A program made the translations under genes and the position numbers. Below, piece by piece: positions 48,084-58,352 of a DNA stretch of 64,000 bases (positions are counted from its first letter, which is position 1; each line of letters starts with the position of its first letter). The DNA lies in the NCBI GenBank assembly GCA_947624415.1, contig CANQKH010000004.1, positions 1 to 64,000 on the forward strand, read 5' to 3'. The notes beneath the pieces are model-generated. The model was not told the DNA's origin, made no database searches, and saw only the letters and a program-made list of their open reading frames with translations. Source of the stretch: an uncultured Clostridia bacterium (GTDB lineage: Bacteria; Bacillota; Clostridia; Christensenellales; UBA1242).

Positions 48084-48113
48084 ATTATATCATCAATTTA
48101 AAAAAAAGTAAAT
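48084..48113 (-). promoter_or_regulatory. Promoter of the recombinase gene
   Basis: On the minus strand TTTACT and TATAAT are separated by 18 nt, placing transcription start at the ATG or one base before it. Confidence 0.55.
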
Positions 48114-48120
48114 CATTTTT

Positions 48121-48136
48121 TATCTATGCGTAAAAT
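48121..48136 (+). repeat. Lone copy of the TATCTATGCGTAAAA motif
   Basis: TATCTATGCGTAAAAT is found in the divergent promoter region between the recombinase and serS. Its first 15 bases are identical to the left arm of the perfect inverted repeat at 50539-50574. It lies 8 nt beyond the recombinase -35 box and 22 nt before the serS -35 box, so it could be an operator or a recombinase half-site. Confidence 0.8.
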
Positions 48137-48157
48137 ATTTTAATTTATCTTTTTTAT

Positions 48158-48186
48158 TTGACTAATCACTTGCTTATGTATATAAT
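48158..48186 (+). promoter_or_regulatory. Promoter of serS
   Basis: TTGACT and TATAAT are separated by 17 nt; the start is near 48193, 13 nt before the ATG. This rules out the track start at 48158, which lies in the -35 box. Confidence 0.85.
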
Positions 48187-48205
48187 ATTTACATTGGAGG
48201 AAAAA

Positions 48206-49507
48206 ATGATTGATATAAATATTATAAGAGCAAATCCAGATTTAGTTAGAAATAATATTAGAAAAAAATTTCAAGAGCATAAATTGCCTTACGTGGATGA
48301 AATTCTTAAGTTAGATGAAAAAATAAGAGATTTAAAAAAGGAAGGTGATAATCTTCGTTCTCAGAGAAATAATTTGAGTAGTCAAATTGGTAAATTGATG
48401 AAAGAAAAAAATATTGAAGAAGCGAATAAAATAAAAGAAGAAGTTGTTAAAAATAATGAAAGAATAGAACAAATAGAGCGTGAAGAGAATGAACTCTCTA
48501 TTAATTTAAAAAAATTAATGTGTTCTATTCCAAATATAATTGATGAAGATGTTCCTATTGGAAAAGATGATAAAGAAAATGTTCAGAGGCTTACTGTTGG
48601 CGAAGCAAGAGTTCCAGATTTTGAAATACCTTATCATGTTGATATTCTAGAAAGTTTAAATGGACTTGACCTAGATAGTGCCAGACGAACAAGCGGAAAC
48701 GGATTTTATTATTTGACCGGAGATATTGCCAGATTGCATTCGGCAATTCTGTCCTACGCAAGAGATTTTATGATAGATAAGGGATTTACTTATTGTATCC
48801 CTCCTTTTATGATAAGAAGCGATGTTGTTAATGGCGTAATGAGTTTTGAAGAAATGGAAAATATGATGTATAAAATTGAAGGGGAAGACTTATATTTAAT
48901 TGGAACAAGTGAGCATTCAATGATTGGTAGATTTAAAGATACAATATTAAAGGAAGAGGATTTGCCATTATGCTTAACATCTTATTCACCATGTTTTAGA
49001 AAGGAAGTGGGTGCACATGGAATAGAAGAAAGAGGAATTTACCGTTTGCACCAATTTGAAAAGCAAGAAATGATTGTAATTTGCAAGCCGGGTGAATCGA
49101 GAGAGTGGTATAATAAAATGTGGCAAATTTCATCTGAATTTTTTAAGACCTTAGACATACCACATGAGGTTATGGAGTGCTGCAGTGGTGATTTGGCGGA
49201 TTTGAAAGTTAAATCATGCGACATAAATGCTTGGAGTCCTCGACAAAAGAAATATTTTGGTGAATTAGGTTCATGTTCAAATCTCACTGATGCACAAGCA
49301 AGAAGGCTTGGTATAAGATATAAAACGCAAGATGGTAAAATAGCACTTGCACACACTTTAAATAACACAGTTGTAGCACCACCAAGAATGCTTATTGCTT
49401 TCTTAGAAAATAATTTAAATGCTGATGGCTCTGTAAATATACCTGAAGTTCTTAGAAAGTATATGGGCGGAAAGGATAAAATACAACCTCAGGTTAAAGG
49501 TAAATAA
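48206..49507 (+). CDS. serS: Seryl-tRNA synthetase
   Basis: A 433-residue class II synthetase. The N-terminal long antiparallel coiled coil that holds the tRNA variable arm covers about residues 30-105. The catalytic core has motif 2 (SPCFRKEVGAHGIEERGIYRLHQF) with motif 3 at LNNTVVAPPRMLIAFLE. GTSEHSMIGRF takes the place of the usual TSEVP(L/V)T motif. The start is the ATG at 48206 with TTGGAGG upstream. No T-box leader is present, unlike many serS genes. It shares one base with the next gene. Confidence 0.96.
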   Translation: MIDINIIRANPDLVRNNIRKKFQEHKLPYVDEILKLDEKIRDLKKEGDNLRSQRNNLSSQIGKLMKEKNIEEANKIKEEVVKNNERIEQIEREENELSINLKKLMCSIPNIIDEDVPIGKDDKENVQRLTVGEARVPDFEIPYHVDILESLNGLDLDSARRTSGNGFYYLTGDIARLHSAILSYARDFMIDKGFTYCIPPFMIRSDVVNGVMSFEEMENMMYKIEGEDLYLIGTSEHSMIGRFKDTILKEEDLPLCLTSYSPCFRKEVGAHGIEERGIYRLHQFEKQEMIVICKPGESREWYNKMWQISSEFFKTLDIPHEVMECCSGDLADLKVKSCDINAWSPRQKKYFGELGSCSNLTDAQARRLGIRYKTQDGKIALAHTLNNTVVAPPRMLIAFLENNLNADGSVNIPEVLRKYMGGKDKIQPQVKGK

Positions 49508-50463
49508 TGGCGACAGTAAAAATCACGAAAGAACTTATAACGTCAGTTGCGAATCAAGACAAAGATCAATTTGTTGACGATACCAATGAAAAGGTTAACA
49601 GTCTTCTTTCTTCGGCTATAGATTCCCTCTCAAAAAAAGTTTCTTATATTAGTCTTGAAAATGTTATATTGCAACCAATTAACGAATTGTTAAATGGAGC
49701 ATTTGTTGACAATTCAAGTTTTTCATATATTTTGGCAATAAATAATCCTCAACTTGAATTAAACACTTATAAGAAAATTAATTTTTGGAGAAATTTTAAG
49801 GAAAGGTTTAAATATGCCTGGAAAAATAGGAAAAAAAATAAGAAAAAAAGATTTAGATTTAAAAGAAAACGTAAACAAGAAGAAGTAAAAGAGGTAAGAT
49901 TTGATCCGACAAGGTATAATATTTATGATATGGCAGAAGATTTACAAAATAGTCTGTTACCTTTTTTGAGTGAAACAACGTTGGTAAATTTACAGGATAA
50001 TGTTATAAGAATTTATGGTAAAGAAGATTTTGGAGTAAATACAGCCATTGTTTTATACTTAGCAAATTATAATACTGCCAATGTTTTTAAATATTATAGA
50101 GGTCGAAAAAAGGGCTTTATCGATATTAATTTAGAGAATCGAATATCAAATTTAAGAAAAAAAATGAAGGCTACAGGAAAAAATTTTACTAAAATTTTAA
50201 AGATATTTAATACAATTTTCTATAATATAAATAATTTCATGCCAAATCAAATCTATATTGAAAGTGTTTTATGTTTCTGTCCAAATGAATTGTTTAAAGG
50301 TAAAGATATTTATAAAATATTTATGAAATTGATAAATTATATAACTATTAAAGGAGTAAGAAATATTCCTTCTATAAATGATGAAACTAAAACAATATAT
50401 AATGACGAGGTTTGCGGCAATACTGGAATAGCTTTTGCAAAAATGCTTGCAATATTTTCATAA
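49507..50463 (+). CDS. Unknown protein, perhaps a degenerate nucleotidyltransferase
   Basis: I do not recognise this 318-residue protein with confidence. A very basic stretch (KNRKKNKKKRFRFKRKRKQ, about residues 110-128) suggests nucleic-acid or membrane contact. The second half has a phrase (MPNQIYIESVLCFCPNELF) and an earlier segment (RGRKKGFIDINLENRISNLR) that echo bacterial polymerase-beta-type nucleotidyltransferases, where IPSFLIESLLWNVPN-like wording is common. However, the GS and DxD catalytic motifs are not visible (GAFVDNSSFSYILAI stands there). It is translated directly off serS (1-nt overlap). Confidence 0.55.
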   Translation: MATVKITKELITSVANQDKDQFVDDTNEKVNSLLSSAIDSLSKKVSYISLENVILQPINELLNGAFVDNSSFSYILAINNPQLELNTYKKINFWRNFKERFKYAWKNRKKNKKKRFRFKRKRKQEEVKEVRFDPTRYNIYDMAEDLQNSLLPFLSETTLVNLQDNVIRIYGKEDFGVNTAIVLYLANYNTANVFKYYRGRKKGFIDINLENRISNLRKKMKATGKNFTKILKIFNTIFYNINNFMPNQIYIESVLCFCPNELFKGKDIYKIFMKLINYITIKGVRNIPSINDETKTIYNDEVCGNTGIAFAKMLAIFS

Positions 50464-50538
50464 TTTATAAAATATATAAAAAATTAATAATTATAAAAAA
50501 ATAACAAAATAGTCCTAAAATTCATGCTAGTATGCGGT

Positions 50539-50574
50539 TATCTATGCGTAAAACTTGTGTTTTACGCATAGATA
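50539..50574. repeat. Perfect 16-bp inverted repeat, candidate recombination site
   Basis: TATCTATGCGTAAAAC and GTTTTACGCATAGATA are exact reverse complements separated by TTGT. There is no T-run after it, so it is not an intrinsic terminator. The dyad can be read as 13-bp arms around an 8-bp centre (ACTTGTGT), like tyrosine-recombinase core sites. Fifteen bases of the arm recur at 48121 next to a tyrosine recombinase gene. The dyad is seen directly; its function is inferred. Confidence 0.9.
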
Positions 50575-50716
50575 TTATAATTGCCCTACGCGATTTAAAT
50601 TTGTAATTTTTAAAATTATATGCTTCTCTAATCATTTATTTCCTTGATTCTTTGCAAAATTATTTCTTCTAAAAACTCCCCTAATGTAAAATAATTCTAA
50701 AAAGGATTAAAAAACC

Positions 50717-50745
50717 TTGACTTAAATTTATTAATAATTTATAAT
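50717..50745 (+). promoter_or_regulatory. Promoter of the PadR-like membrane regulator
   Basis: TTGACT and TATAAT are separated by 17 nt, 18 nt before the ATG, with TAGAGG as ribosome site. Confidence 0.8.
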
Positions 50746-50763
50746 TTTAATAGAGGTTATTTT

Positions 50764-52521
50764 ATGGAACTTTACGCAAAAGGACAATTATCTTTCTTAA
50801 TACTAACCTGCTTACAGGAAAGAGATTTTTATGGACTTGACATTATAAGTGAAATTTCTGCTAGAAGTTATGGGAAAATAAATCTTAAAAAACCTAGCGT
50901 ATATTCAAATTTGACAAGAATGGAGAAGCAAAACTATGTTTCCTCATACTTGCAAAGCAGTAATTATGGTCCAAATAGAAAATATTATTCATTAACAGAA
51001 AAAGGAAGAGGCTTTTATCAGGAGTTAAAGGCTTATTTTGACATGAATAAGATAGACGTATTTAGAGATTTTGCAGATATAGATGCATTAGAATCACCTA
51101 TTCGACAAGAAAGGCAAAACAATGAAACGTCAACTGAAAAGAATAATGAAGAATTAATGAATAAAGAAGTTTCATCTACAAGCCAAAGTGATGAATATTT
51201 TGACTTTTCTAATATTGAAAACGATAACGAAGATGACAATGTTATAATAAACAAGCAAGAAAATGATAAGGAGGATATTGGAGAGAAAGCTCCTCTCCCC
51301 GCTAATCAATCGACTATTATTGAACATATTTACCCTAATCAGTCAGCAAATCTGTTTAATAATTACATTATTACAAACGCCTCACCTTTCAATAGCAATG
51401 CCGAACAAAATGAAAATGATACAAGTAAAAATACCGAAAACATAGGTGCTGCAGAAAAGAAAGATGATGCAGTATTATTGCCAAAGGAAGATAATGCCGA
51501 GGAATATAACCAAAGACTGTATGATATATCAAAAGATATAAATAAGATAAAGAGAAAAAGAAGTTTTGCAGAAGATCAAATAGCAATAGCCGCTACAGAT
51601 CCTTTAATTGAATCCAATGATAAGAAACGTGCGAGTAGAGAGGAATTTAAAAATTCTATACTAGAAAATAAAATGAAATATCGCACAACAGGTATGACAA
51701 ATGTTGATCTTCCAAAAAGCAAAAGTTACAATAATATATTTAATAATACACCTGAACCTATTCCACCTAAAGTGGCTGAAATTAAGCAAGAAGTAAAAGA
51801 TGATGCAAAACTTATAACTGGAAGAATTGATGAAAATTCTATTGGAAAAGCAAGGAAAATTGAACCTCCAAGGTTAAAGATAGTATCTGAAAACACAAAA
51901 GATACAAGGCTACCTGCCCCAAAGAGAGATACATCTATAGACCCTTCACATAGAGAAATTTTAAATAAATTATATTCAAAGACAAAAGATAGTTCTTCAA
52001 GCGAAATAAGAGACGATGCAATTTACGATTATAATGATTTAAAAGAATTTTACGAAAGTCAAAACATTTCTTTCAATATTTATAAAAAAGCAAATGAGAA
52101 AAAGGAACATAATACAAATTTAATATATTTATTGGTAAGTTTTGTTACTTTTCTAGTGGCTGCAGTCTCCTCTACTTGTCTATTCTTGATTTTGCATTTT
52201 ACACACGAAACTTTTGCTAGCACAAATTTTCTATACATATTATTGCCAGCATTATTACTTATTGATGTTGCATGGAAATTTTATAACTATAAAATGTATT
52301 CAAGTTGGTTGCCAAATCAAATTAATCCAAATTGGAAAATATGGGCATTCTTTTTACTTTCATCTTGTATTGTTGTAGGGTTAAATCTAATATTCGGAGT
52401 GGCAACAAAAGATTTTGTTTATTATGCAACCACCCTAATATTACCTATCATAATTTTGTTTATAGTTTTGCCATTAAGATATTATATTAAGAAATTTGCT
52501 TTGGTTAAATTTTGGAAATAA
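50764..52521 (+). CDS. PadR-like winged-helix protein fused to a C-terminal membrane domain
   Basis: A 585-residue fusion. Residues 1-95 match PadR-family winged helices: MELYAKGQLSFLILTCLQE, DFYGLDIISEI, KPSVYSNLTRMEKQNYVSSY and the RKYYSLTEKGRGFYQEL wing. Residues 100-440 form a long acidic, Asn/Lys/Asp-rich linker without evident domains. From about 445 on there are four membrane helices (LIYLLVSFVTFLVAAVSS and so on). A membrane-bound DNA-binding regulator is the straightforward reading. It lies alone behind its own promoter and 190 bp from the inverted repeat. Targets are unknown. Confidence 0.75.
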   Translation: MELYAKGQLSFLILTCLQERDFYGLDIISEISARSYGKINLKKPSVYSNLTRMEKQNYVSSYLQSSNYGPNRKYYSLTEKGRGFYQELKAYFDMNKIDVFRDFADIDALESPIRQERQNNETSTEKNNEELMNKEVSSTSQSDEYFDFSNIENDNEDDNVIINKQENDKEDIGEKAPLPANQSTIIEHIYPNQSANLFNNYIITNASPFNSNAEQNENDTSKNTENIGAAEKKDDAVLLPKEDNAEEYNQRLYDISKDINKIKRKRSFAEDQIAIAATDPLIESNDKKRASREEFKNSILENKMKYRTTGMTNVDLPKSKSYNNIFNNTPEPIPPKVAEIKQEVKDDAKLITGRIDENSIGKARKIEPPRLKIVSENTKDTRLPAPKRDTSIDPSHREILNKLYSKTKDSSSSEIRDDAIYDYNDLKEFYESQNISFNIYKKANEKKEHNTNLIYLLVSFVTFLVAAVSSTCLFLILHFTHETFASTNFLYILLPALLLIDVAWKFYNYKMYSSWLPNQINPNWKIWAFFLLSSCIVVGLNLIFGVATKDFVYYATTLILPIIILFIVLPLRYYIKKFALVKFWK

Positions 52522-52554
52522 GAACAGCAATTTGATGGTTATATTTGTAAAAGA

Positions 52555-52586
52555 AAAATAGGAGCATTAAATCTCCTATTTTTTGT
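52555..52586 (+). terminator. terminator after the PadR-like gene
   Basis: AAAATAGGAG pairs with CTCCTATTTT across an 8-nt loop with a T-run. Confidence 0.88.
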
Positions 52587-52650
52587 ATAAATTATTTTAT
52601 ATCATTTTAGGTTAAAAAATAATTAAAAATTGAATTATATAAAAATTTAT

Positions 52651-53238
52651 TTAACTAGATTTTTTCCTAGATTTGAACATAGAAATAAACAAATCTATAA
52701 ATAAAAATATAATAATTATTAATAAGGATATTATTAAAATATATGATAAAGATGTTGAAAACAAGCAACACAACAATGTTATAGCACCTGCAGAGATAAT
52801 ATTTCCAATTAAAATTGAGAGAAAAGACCATTTGATGTTTAAATTGGAAAATCCTGCAATTAAACTTCCTGACCATACCCCTGTCAACGGAAATGGAATG
52901 GCAACAAAGCCTGTTAATAAAAGATATTTCTTAAAGTTTGATTCTTGTTTATTTATTTCTTGGCTTTTTTGAATATATTTACTAGTTATGAATCCTGTTG
53001 CTCTATTTTTTAGTTTCCTTGCTATCAATATTATAAAAATACTTGGAAGAAGAGACCCTGCAAAAGCTATAACAAAAGATAAAAAAGGTGAAAATGAGGA
53101 TGTTCCCCAAATTTCACTATTCATTGCTAATGGTATTGCGATTTTGCTCTCTAATGTGGGAATCATTGCAACTAAAATTATGGCTAACCATACACAATTT
53201 TCAAAATTATTTGATAAAAAATCTGTTAATGAAATCAT
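52651..53238 (-). CDS. COG2426 small multidrug-export-like membrane protein
   Basis: A 195-residue membrane protein matching the Sm_multidrug_ex (COG2426) family. The family phrases are MIPTLESKIAIPLAMN (the P-x-x-E/(L)S-(R/K)-x-A-I-P motif) and FVAIPFPLTGVWSGSLIAG, each in a re-entrant-like position, with five to six hydrophobic segments. Despite the family name, drug export is not well demonstrated. No ribosome site is visible and TATATT ends 6 nt before the ATG, suggesting a leaderless mRNA. It is the first minus-strand gene after the strand switch. Confidence 0.8.
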   Translation of the reverse strand: MISLTDFLSNNFENCVWLAIILVAMIPTLESKIAIPLAMNSEIWGTSSFSPFLSFVIAFAGSLLPSIFIILIARKLKNRATGFITSKYIQKSQEINKQESNFKKYLLLTGFVAIPFPLTGVWSGSLIAGFSNLNIKWSFLSILIGNIISAGAITLLCCLFSTSLSYILIISLLIIIIFLFIDLFISMFKSRKKSS

Positions 53239-53349
53239 AGTATAAATATATTGTTATTATTATATTAATATTCTAAAATCAAATAATATTTTTTAATTTT
53301 CAATCCTTGTTTTAATTGAAACCTTAAATTTTAAATTATTATTTATAAA

Positions 53350-53413
53350 AAACACCCTATGAATGAACCTCAAAAGTTGGATGACTTAGAAGTGCATATC
53401 AATAAGGTGTTTA
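53350..53413 (-). terminator. terminator of rny (minus strand)
   Basis: On the minus strand AAACACCTTAT pairs with ATAGGGTGTTT and is followed by T's; the loop contains a further weak stem. Confidence 0.6.
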
Positions 53414-53417
53414 TTCT

Positions 53418-55007
53418 TTATTTTGCTGTTTCGGTAAATCTTTTTTCTCTTACCACAACGACTTTTATTTGACCTGGATACTGCATTTCATTTTCAATTT
53501 TCTTTGAAATTTCTTTAGAAAGCATAAATGCTTCGTTGTCGTTTATTTGATCTGGTTTTACAATTATTCGTACTTCTCTACCTGCTTGTATAGCATATGA
53601 TTTTTCAACTCCACTAAATCCATTGCAGATATTTTCAAGTTGTTCAAGACGCTTGATGTAATTTTCAAGATTTTCCCGTCTTGCACCTGGTCTGGCACTT
53701 GAAATCGCATCTGCGACCTGCACAAGAATTGCTTCGATAGAGTTAAAAGGCACTTCGCCATGATGAGCGTGTATACAATGTATGACTGCGTCCGATTCTT
53801 TATATTTTTTTGCTAATTCAACGCCAATAGAAACGTGAGTTCCTTCAACCTCATGATCTAAAGCCTTTCCAATGTCATGCAATAAGCCACCCCTTTTTGC
53901 AACCTGAACATTCACGCCTAATTCAGTTGCAAGAAGTCCTGCAATAATAGAAGTTTCTATGCTATGTTTGAGACAATTCTGCCCATAACTTGTTCTATAT
54001 TTAAGTCTTCCAAGAATCTTCATAAGTTCAGGATTCATATTGTAAATTCCAACATCGTTACAAGCGTTTTCACCTGCTTCTTTTATGATTTTATCAACAT
54101 CTCTTGTGGCTTTATCTACAATTTCTTCAATCCTTGTAGGATGAATTCTTCCATCAATAATAAGCTTTTCAAGGCTCATTCTTGCAATTTCTCTTCGGAC
54201 AGGGTCGAAACTTGATATAGTTATTGTTTCAGGAGTGTCATCTACAATAAGTTCAACACCTGTTACACTTTCTAGTGAACGAATATTTCTTCCTTCACGA
54301 CCAATAATTCTTCCTTTCATTTCTTCATTAGGTAAAGCCACAGAAGTTATAGTCATTTCAGAAGATAAATCTGTTGCACATTTTTGAATTGCACCAACAA
54401 CAATATCTCTTGCAATTTTTTCACCATTTTCTCTAGCATCGTCTTCAATTTGTTTGACCAAAACACCTGCATCCTTTTTTGCCTCTTCGGTTATGCTTTG
54501 GATTAAAAGAGCTTTTGCGTCTTTTTTTGTAAGTCCAGAGATTTCTTCAAGTTTTTGTGTTATTTGGAGTTTTAATTCTTCTTGCTCTTTTAATTTATTT
54601 GCTAAATTTTCTCTTTCTGCGTCAAGCGTGCTTTTTTCATTGCTTAATTGTTCGCTTTTACTGTCGAGTAAGGTTTCCTTTTTTGTAAGATATTCCTCTC
54701 TTTGGTCAAGTCTTTCTTCTTGTTTTTGAATTTCATTTCGTCTTTCTTTGGCTTCGCTATTCGCCTCTTCACGAATCTTTTGAGCTTCTTCTTTTGCTTC
54801 TAATAAAGATTCTTTTTTTATGCTTTTCGCTTCTGCATACGCCTCTTCAATTATTTTAACAGCATTTGATTTGCTTTTTCCAATTTTTTTGCTTGCGAAT
54901 ATATTATAAACTAATACACCTACTGCTATCCCTACGATAAGTGCGATAATTCCGCTAACAAGTCCGGCGGTTACAGCAGCATTGCATAATATGCTTAAAC
55001 TGCTCAT
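53418..55007 (-). CDS. rny: Ribonuclease Y
   Basis: A 529-residue membrane-anchored endoribonuclease that starts mRNA decay in Firmicutes. An N-terminal membrane helix (residues 9-33) is followed by a long Glu/Lys coiled coil to about residue 200, a KH domain ([31 protein letters not shown]) and the metal-dependent HD domain ([19 protein letters not shown]). It has its own promoter and a leader hairpin. Confidence 0.97.
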   Translation of the reverse strand: MSSLSILCNAAVTAGLVSGIIALIVGIAVGVLVYNIFASKKIGKSKSNAVKIIEEAYAEAKSIKKESLLEAKEEAQKIREEANSEAKERRNEIQKQEERLDQREEYLTKKETLLDSKSEQLSNEKSTLDAERENLANKLKEQEELKLQITQKLEEISGLTKKDAKALLIQSITEEAKKDAGVLVKQIEDDARENGEKIARDIVVGAIQKCATDLSSEMTITSVALPNEEMKGRIIGREGRNIRSLESVTGVELIVDDTPETITISSFDPVRREIARMSLEKLIIDGRIHPTRIEEIVDKATRDVDKIIKEAGENACNDVGIYNMNPELMKILGRLKYRTSYGQNCLKHSIETSIIAGLLATELGVNVQVAKRGGLLHDIGKALDHEVEGTHVSIGVELAKKYKESDAVIHCIHAHHGEVPFNSIEAILVQVADAISSARPGARRENLENYIKRLEQLENICNGFSGVEKSYAIQAGREVRIIVKPDQINDNEAFMLSKEISKKIENEMQYPGQIKVVVVREKRFTETAK

Positions 55008-55022
55008 TTTATCCCCTTTTTA

Positions 55023-55039
55023 GGTAGAACTTGTCTACC
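55023..55039 (-). promoter_or_regulatory. Hairpin in the rny leader
   Basis: GGTAGA and TCTACC form a 6-bp dyad around CAAGT in the 5' leader, just ahead of AAAGGGG of rny. No T-run. It may stabilise or control the mRNA. Confidence 0.4.
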
Positions 55040-55045
55040 ATAAAA

Positions 55046-55074
55046 ATTATAATATATTCAAAAATAATTGTCAA
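55046..55074 (-). promoter_or_regulatory. Promoter of rny
   Basis: On the minus strand TTGACA and TATAAT are separated by 17 nt, a full consensus. Confidence 0.9.
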
Positions 55075-55113
55075 CTGAAACGATGTTACTTTTTTATGAT
55101 TTCAAATCTTACA

Positions 55114-56277
<1,164 letters not shown>

Positions 56278-56293
56278 CTACATACGATATCTT

Positions 56294-57340
56294 CTAAAAT
56301 AAAAACATTGCATCGCCAAAAGAAAAAAATCGGTATTTTTCTTTGACTGCAATATCATATAATCTCATTGTGTTATCATATCCAGCAAATGCTGAAACAA
56401 GCATTATAAGAGTGCTTTCCGGCAAATGAAAATTGGTAATTAAGGCATCAACAATTTTAAATTTATATGATGGGTAAATAAATATGTTTGTTTCTTTTTT
56501 GGCAGGGACTACTCTCCCATTTTCATCTGCACACGATTCCAAAACCCTAACCGATGTTGTTCCAACCGCAATGATTCTTTGCCCATTTTCTTTTGCCTGA
56601 TTAATAATTTGAGCATTTTCTTTTGACATCTCAATGTATTCGCTATGCATTTGGTGGTTTAAAATATTTTCCTCTTTTACCGGTCTGAAGGTTCCCAGCC
56701 CGACGTGTAGCAAGACTTCTACTATTTTCACCCCTTTTTCTTGTATTTTATCAAGTAATTCCTTAGTAAAGTGAAGACCGGCTGTTGGAGCCGCCGAAGA
56801 ACCCTCAATTTTAGAATATACTGTTTGATAACGTTCCTTGTTGCTTAATTTTTCATGAATATAAGGTGGCAAAGGGACTTGTCCAACTTCAATTAAACGC
56901 TCTTCAAACACTCCTAGAAATTCAAATTCTATTTTACAAGAACCAAAATCACCTATTTCAATAATTTTACATGAAAGATTTTTGCTAAAAGTTACAATTT
57001 GGTTAACTTTAAGTCTTTTTATTGGCCTTGCTATAACTTCCCACGTTTTTAAATCAATTCTTTTTTGTAATAGAATTTCAATCTTCGCCCCTGTTTCTTT
57101 AAAACCATAAAGTCTCGCAGGTAGCACCCTTGTATTATTTACAACTAAAATATCACCCTGTTTTAAATAATCTACTATATCTCTAAAAATTTTATGTTCT
57201 ATTTTATCATTTTTAATATCATATGTTAAAAGTCTTGAACTATCTCTGGGTTCGACTGGCGTTTGTGCGATCAACTCTTCAGGTAAATAATAATTGTAAC
57301 TACTCTTTTGTAGTAAATCTTTGTTTTGTATATTATCCAT
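56294..57340 (-). CDS. queA: S-adenosylmethionine:tRNA ribosyltransferase-isomerase QueA
   Basis: A 348-residue enzyme that adds the epoxy-cyclopentanediol moiety to preQ1 in tRNA. Family segments: [21 protein letters not shown] at the start, [12 protein letters not shown], and [14 protein letters not shown], then the [19 protein letters not shown] segment near the C-terminus. It begins one base after ruvB's stop, so ruvC-ruvA-ruvB-queA-tgt appears to be one transcription unit, the order known from many Firmicutes. Confidence 0.97.
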   Translation of the reverse strand: MDNIQNKDLLQKSSYNYYLPEELIAQTPVEPRDSSRLLTYDIKNDKIEHKIFRDIVDYLKQGDILVVNNTRVLPARLYGFKETGAKIEILLQKRIDLKTWEVIARPIKRLKVNQIVTFSKNLSCKIIEIGDFGSCKIEFEFLGVFEERLIEVGQVPLPPYIHEKLSNKERYQTVYSKIEGSSAAPTAGLHFTKELLDKIQEKGVKIVEVLLHVGLGTFRPVKEENILNHQMHSEYIEMSKENAQIINQAKENGQRIIAVGTTSVRVLESCADENGRVVPAKKETNIFIYPSYKFKIVDALITNFHLPESTLIMLVSAFAGYDNTMRLYDIAVKEKYRFFSFGDAMFLF

Positions 57341-57341
57341 T

Positions 57342-58352
57342 TTACTCCTTTATCGGCATAACCTTATTAAAATGTTTGTAGGCAGGTTCTAAGGCGACTC
57401 TTCCTCGAGGGGTTCTTGAAATAAATCCCAACTGTAAAAGATAAGGCTCATATACATCTTCTATTGTAGTTGCATCTTCGCTTATAGTTGCCGCCAATGT
57501 ATCCAACCCTACCGGCCCTCCGGCAAATTTGTCTATTATGGAAAGCATTATTTTTCTATCAATTGTATCCAATCCTAAATCATCAATTTCCATTATTTGC
57601 AATGTTGTCATAGCAATATTTTTAGATACTTGTCCTTCTCCCAACACTTGTGCATAATCACGCACTCTTTTTAAAAGCCTATTCGCAATTCGAGGAGTTC
57701 CTCTAGACCTTTTTGCTATTTCAGTGCTTGCTTCATCTTCTATTTTGACTCCTAATATTTTTGCTGATCTATTTATTATTATTTTCAATTCTTCAGGTGT
57801 ATACAATTCCAATCTGCAAATAACACCAAATCGATCACGTAATGGATTTGTCAACATACCCGCCCTTGTGGTAGCACCAATTAAAGTAAAAGGCTTTATT
57901 TTTAATCGCATATTTCTTGCAGACGGTCCCTTACCAACAATGAAATCAAGTGCAAAATCTTCCATTGCTGGATATAAAATTTCTTCTACAGTTTTATTTA
58001 ATCTATGAATTTCATCGATAAATAAAACGTCGTTTTGATTTAAGTTTGTTAATATTGCGGCAAGATCAGCAGCGTGCTCTATGGCAGGTCCAGATGTTAC
58101 TTTAAATTGTGAACCGAGTTCATTTGCGATTATATGCGATAAAGTTGTTTTTCCAAGCCCAGGAGGTCCATAGAGAAGAACATGGTCTAGGCTTTCTTTT
58201 CTTGCTTTTGCCGCCTGTATATAAACGTTTAAAGCCTCTTTTACCTTTGTTTGTCCAATATATTCATCAAATGATGTAGGTCTTAAAGAGTTTTCTATTT
58301 CGGCATCAGTTAAATTTTTGGTGCTTGTTATAAATCTTTCAGTATCTTCCAT
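57342..58352 (-). CDS. ruvB: Holliday junction branch-migration helicase RuvB
   Basis: A 336-residue AAA+ motor. Walker A is [12 protein letters not shown], Walker B FIDEIHRL, with sensor 1 [11 protein letters not shown], arginine-finger region PLRDRFG, and the winged-helix C-terminal domain GPVGLDTLA ... [17 protein letters not shown]. It overlaps the ruvA stop by one base. Confidence 0.98.
   Translation of the reverse strand: MEDTERFITSTKNLTDAEIENSLRPTSFDEYIGQTKVKEALNVYIQAAKARKESLDHVLLYGPPGLGKTTLSHIIANELGSQFKVTSGPAIEHAADLAAILTNLNQNDVLFIDEIHRLNKTVEEILYPAMEDFALDFIVGKGPSARNMRLKIKPFTLIGATTRAGMLTNPLRDRFGVICRLELYTPEELKIIINRSAKILGVKIEDEASTEIAKRSRGTPRIANRLLKRVRDYAQVLGEGQVSKNIAMTTLQIMEIDDLGLDTIDRKIMLSIIDKFAGGPVGLDTLAATISEDATTIEDVYEPYLLQLGFISRTPRGRVALEPAYKHFNKVMPIKE

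Larger units (their letters stand above)
50464..50763 (+). other. Non-coding region holding a perfect inverted repeat
   Basis: This 300-bp stretch is AT-rich and I find no open frame of note in it. It contains the 16-bp perfect inverted repeat (50539-50574), a TATGCG repeat at 50531 just before it, a CCCTACGCGATTT sequence after it, and the PadR-gene promoter at the right end. No terminator for the preceding gene was seen. Confidence 0.7.

Noticed and set aside
50539-50574. Inverted repeat as an intrinsic terminator
   Set aside because: No T-run on either side (ATATTATAATTG follows), and it lies 76 nt after the upstream stop; the stem centre is AT-rich.
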